Assembly: GCA_029817715.1 (NCBI GenBank)
Contig: JARUPY010000396.1
Coordinates: 2,666,001 to 2,730,000 of the forward strand
Direction: 5' to 3'
DNA length: 64,000 nt
Origin: Melastoma dodecandrum
Lineage: Eukaryota > Streptophyta > Magnoliopsida > Myrtales > Melastomataceae
The position numbers were made by a program, and so were the translations under genes. Below the pieces are notes generated by a model that was given only the letters and a program-made list of their open reading frames with translations, had not been told where the DNA came from and ran no database searches. Within the stretch, counting starts at the first letter, position 1. Every line of letters starts with the position of its first letter. Positions 59,978 through 64,000 of the stretch are shown here, in pieces.

Positions 59978-62900
59978 TCTACCCCTTAAAAAAAATTTCG
60001 TCATAGAAATTTATGTAATTGAGACTACTTTTCCCTACATCATTCCAAACTAGGATGGGAAGATCAACAACTAGTAACTACAAACAACAGAAAAGCCATG
60101 TTGCCACTTAAAATGATAAGGCTGTGTACTCTAGTTAGAGAAGTCACCGTTACTAATTCATACATTCAGCAACTTGAGGTGACTTCTGTACTCAACCATT
60201 CCGTAGTTCTTTCCCAAGACTTGGTATAAACCATGACTATGACGAATAACAGAGTTACACCAGATGGTCGTGGAAGAAAGCAACCATCTGATAATTAGCT
60301 CCCAAAGATTTATAGCTCTGATCGAGAGGAGGAAGGAGGAAGAAGGAAAAACCATCGTGGAGATGTTTTGGAACCATACAATTATAGGCCCTTTGAAGGA
60401 AGAGATAACTACACGACCAGTACATGAGACAGGTAGAGAAGGAGTAGCCCACGACCGAATAGATGTTCCCAAGACATGTATAGAAGTAAGATTAAATTCA
60501 TTTCTGGAAAACTAATCGTCCTTTTATGTCCTCCTTGCCCACAAAACGCGATAGAATAGTAAGGCCACGGATATATATAGACAAGCTTCTTTCAGAACAA
60601 TGATTATTACCCAAACCGAAGATGTAACAATCACGTGAAGTGGAGAACAACACTCTTAAAATACTTCTAGGGCACTGTGTAAAAGTTTCAGGTTGCAAAA
60701 CAGAAGCAAAAGTAATTATGTTATCAATGACAAATGACAAAACTCTAACAAAGAACCAAGTATCTCGAACTCGTCAAGAGGTCAAATGAAATGGAATGAA
60801 TTCCCAGAACTGCAGTCTCTGAATAACCCTCTCACAAAGAAATCGAATCAAGAAGTAATACTTCTAATCAACTTGAACGACGTGGCTGTTTCAACACGAC
60901 CGTTTTCTTTGAAGCAAAATTTAAGGAGATGATAAAAAATGAAAGCTAACATTGGTACATTAACATAGGTGGTTTTTCCGAGGCTGACACATTTGTATAC
61001 CAGAATAGAGAGGCAGCAAATTAACAAGTGAGGCAAGTCCAAAAGATTAAGCTGCACATTTACCATCCATGATTCCTATTGACGTGCAGCGAGGCAAATC
61101 ATGCTTTGAAGAAATTGAAGTTTTTTACTTAAACAAGTGAAACTTTTGATGGACATCTCAAATTGTGAAAGAGATTCATGGCATAATAGATTCTTTCATA
61201 GCCATGGACTTTTTCGAGGTACACTGAAACCTTCATCATCTTATTTCCATCAACGAAACCTTTATTGCAGCACACAAGCAAGACCATTTCTTTCTAGGTT
61301 CCCAGAGTAAACAATGAAAGACATGAAAATCACTGGAAGGAGAGTCCATATCTCATATACTAATGGTAGAAGGTAAGAGACAATGTCAGTGTTCCCTGCA
61401 ACAAAATGGTTATGTCTCCCGTAGTTTGGCTAATTGCTTCCCAACAAGAGGAGAGACGGAAACAAAAAGAGAACTGCCTGAAAACAGAGGAAACAAAAAT
61501 CATCATAACTTCATAGAAGCACGGGATAGGGAAGGCCCTTGTAGACAAGACCTAAGAGTATGTAGTTGACTGACAAGACATGGACCATTGCACAAAATAC
61601 AAGATAGGATAATACACCGACGGAGAGCCCACGGGTTAAGTTATGAGAAGTTTCCCCCTCTCTAGACTAATTTCTCAAACTTAAAAGGGAAAGGTGAAAC
61701 CCGCAGATGGAGAATATATTTAGCAAAGGGAGGAAAACTTGTGTCATCTAGAACGTAAAGCTAGCTCTCCCAGTGAGTGCTACTGAATTGTGCAGAACAG
61801 AATGGGAGTTGTCAAGAATCGTGGGGATTGATGTTCCCAAAATGAAAATCAAAAGAATTCCACCCAAAAATTGAACTCCATAACTGTTGTCGGCCTACTA
61901 GCTACACAACTGAATTTCAGCAAAAGCACATCTTGAAAGACTACTTCTAAAGATCGAATGCGTATAAAAGTAGAATTGAACCCTATCTTACTCCTCATCG
62001 GCTCTAGAAATCTAGTTAGGCCTAATCCTACAAAAACTGAGTCTCGTCAACAATGTCAAAGTTACCAGGCAAACTTTCCCTACGGTGGAAGTATATGATA
62101 CACAGAATCTGTCTGATCCCATATAGCTAATTGCAACCACAATCATGTTAAGAAGGTGAAGAACATCAAGAAGAAAGAGGTGACCCCAGAGGTTTTCCTT
62201 GATGAGGACATGGGGCAATCCTAGATGAGTTTTCAGTAGGATGGGCGGTGAAAAAGGTATGTTACCCCACCTTTGTTTTCGTCTTATCCCTTCCACTCAT
62301 TAATGAAAGTTGCTAACATCATCTCTAGGCGATATTCATTCGACATTTTTCTCTCTGGAGAAGCCGGTCTCCTGCTTCCCTCATGTAGCAAGGAAACCAT
62401 GCACCCAACTACTTTCGTGTTTTTCTTTTTCCTATAATTAAGGTTTTTCAATGCAGAATTTCCTATACAACAACAAGCACGAGTAGAAAGTACAGGGGCA
62501 AAGAAGGGCTAGAACATAGCTTGCCGCAAGAGACGAAAATCCACCTAGTCAGCAAGGAATGGCTTATTGGAAGGATATGTAGCCAAAGAATGATAAATTT
62601 TAAGTAACAAAGTTGACAGTAAAGGGATCAGTTCAACTAGTACTCGACATTGACCCGTTATAGATCAGCCTGTCAATCAGGCGCTTACTTTAGGGACAGG
62701 GGAGTGTGATCCTAAGCCTCGCGTTTGTAATTACGTTTCAACATGATGTCCAAGGATAGTACCTATAACCCCTGGTCAGTATAGCTGCATTTTCGCCATT
62801 GGAAAAGAAGGTAAGCAGTTGACACGATTTATTAGCTTTAAAGCTAGAGGAATCCAGAAGGTTCCTAACGGTTCATCAATTGCATATGTTTGTAACTATT

Positions 62901-64000
62901 GATTACTTGCAATGGGAAATGATATTTTCCATTCTTATGAGAAGACATCAAGAAATGACTCTGGAAATTCAAGGCTCTAGCAACATAATTTCCTATCTCG
63001 TGCCTAATTAGGAAGGCAAACAAACGCTTAATAACTAAGGCAGGAACAGAAAATAAAGGACCAATTGCTCATACAGATGACATTTGAATTATGAGGGACG
63101 AATGACGCAATTGAGGAAACTAGCCACATGATTTCTCAATGGTGGGACAACTATTGGACCACATGATTTCTCAATGATGGGACAACTATTGGACCTCATG
63201 TCCTTTACCGCTTACTATTGGCTGAAATACTAACAGCATAATTCCCAAAGATGAAACAGACTGAAATGTAAGTTTGATGTAGGAAAGAGTGTGAGGTACA
63301 ATTTGATGGGTTTTGCACAAGAAGTTATGGCATTGACTTTGGGGATAAAACTACGTCTGTATCTAGTGCATTGATGCATTAGGTAACAGTGATCATTCTC
63401 CTCGTAAAGATGAGATTGGTCGAGTCTCGGACCATGATCGTCTAAGGGAACACAAACAAGTCGATCCAAAATTAGGGGATTGCATGGACATTCTGGATCT
63501 TTTTCAGGGCTGCCGAAAGGTCCCGCAATGTTGAAAAAGATAGAGACGTCGGAAAAGTAAGTGGTGCGGTAGATTGGCAGAGTAGCCCCGAGGAAGATCC
63601 TATGCTGGAGAGTTACCTCATGAAGTAGGGATCGAGGATTTCTCAATGCAAGAATTAAAAGAAGCCAAACCAAAAGCCATACATGACAAGTTTGAGGTGA
63701 GCACAGTTGCGATAAAAGCTAAGTTCGTTGGATCAGCAGAACGACAACGATCATCACAAACTGCTTATCAGAGTGTAGACGAAGTAAGATCATTTAGCTG
63801 GATGTCAAATGCGATGAAATAGCAATTGGTAACCACATATTTCTCAAAATCTGCCTTTCCCATTTCCTTTTTGGACAGAATTTCAAGCAGACGGTATTGA
63901 AATACGAAACTTATGTCTGATGCAGGAAGAAGTTCGACGTAGGCAACAACAATTGCTAACCGTAGAGTCCTGATTGATAGGGATATGCATTAGGCAACGG
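59978..64000. other. Four-kilobase region with no recognisable gene
   Basis: Short frames up to about 147 codons (for example 63230-63673, minus strand) do not match any family I know and are not supported by neighbouring exons. Composition is mildly AT-rich and even, unlike the extreme AT spacer elsewhere. It could therefore be a large intron of a gene beyond the window or an old transposon. A 35-bp direct duplication lies at 63125-63195. Confidence 0.4.
63125..63195. repeat. Two tandem copies of a 35-bp unit
   Basis: The unit CACATGATTTCTCAATG, then GTGGGACAACTATTGGAC, occurs twice in a row with one difference (GGTGGG against GATGGG). Confidence 0.9.

Noticed and set aside
63230..63673. 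147-codon minus-strand frame as a gene
   Set aside because: No recognisable domain, no supporting neighbouring exon, and no plausible promoter or splice context that I can defend.

Overview
This is a nuclear segment of a flowering plant, most likely a eudicot. The evidence is split genes with short GT-AG introns, an AT-rich background with GC-rich exons, plant-specific genes (CRWN1-type nuclear lamina protein, type-B response regulator, LRR-III receptor kinase, plastid phosphoglycerate dehydrogenase), and plant LTR retrotransposons and MULE/MITE-type elements. I cannot fix the species from sequence alone; Myrtales (for example pomegranate) would fit but is a guess.

Left part (1-27.8 kb). The window opens inside a minus-strand cytochrome b561 gene. 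It faces a complete plus-strand CRWN1 (nuclear matrix constituent protein) gene, which is flanked on both sides by copies of one MITE-like repeat. From 10.4 to 22.4 kb the DNA is dominated by mobile elements. These are a 1.55-kb foldback Mutator-like element with a perfect 9-bp target duplication, a solo LTR with a perfect 5-bp target duplication and an internal 19-bp tandem array, and a MULE with long terminal inverted repeats around GC-rich foreign cargo. A decayed type-B response regulator on the minus strand follows; its introns hold a second foldback element and three ~580-bp tandem units. A complete minus-strand 14-3-3 gene lies at 23.8-25.2 kb, followed by another palindrome-rich AT block.

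Middle part (27.8-38.5 kb). A full-length Ty1/copia element with nearly identical LTRs but broken coding frames sits at the edge of a carboxylesterase pseudogene. Next comes an LRR-III receptor-like kinase with a degenerate kinase domain.

Right part (38.5-64 kb). A plastid 3-phosphoglycerate dehydrogenase (PGDH) gene has a damaged splice acceptor and a frameshifted ACT domain. A ~4.7-kb block containing its 3' end, an orphan LRR fragment and an SDH2-3 pseudogene occurs twice (41.2-45.9 and 52.8-57.7 kb, same orientation). Between the copies lie an RNA polymerase II subunit 3 gene (NRPB3) and a RING-finger RNF10-like gene, each with apparent lesions. The second copy begins 15 bp upstream of the RNF10 start codon, so antisense PGDH sequence now takes the place of that gene's leader. 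It ends exactly at the terminus of a 2.3-kb gypsy-type LTR. From 60 to 64 kb I recognise no gene.

Overall, the genes of the left half look intact apart from the response regulator. Nearly every gene between about 40.8 and 57.7 kb carries inactivating lesions, which suggests either a decaying duplicated segment or locally poor assembly. All exon coordinates and identities come from reading the sequence by eye; no database search was run.
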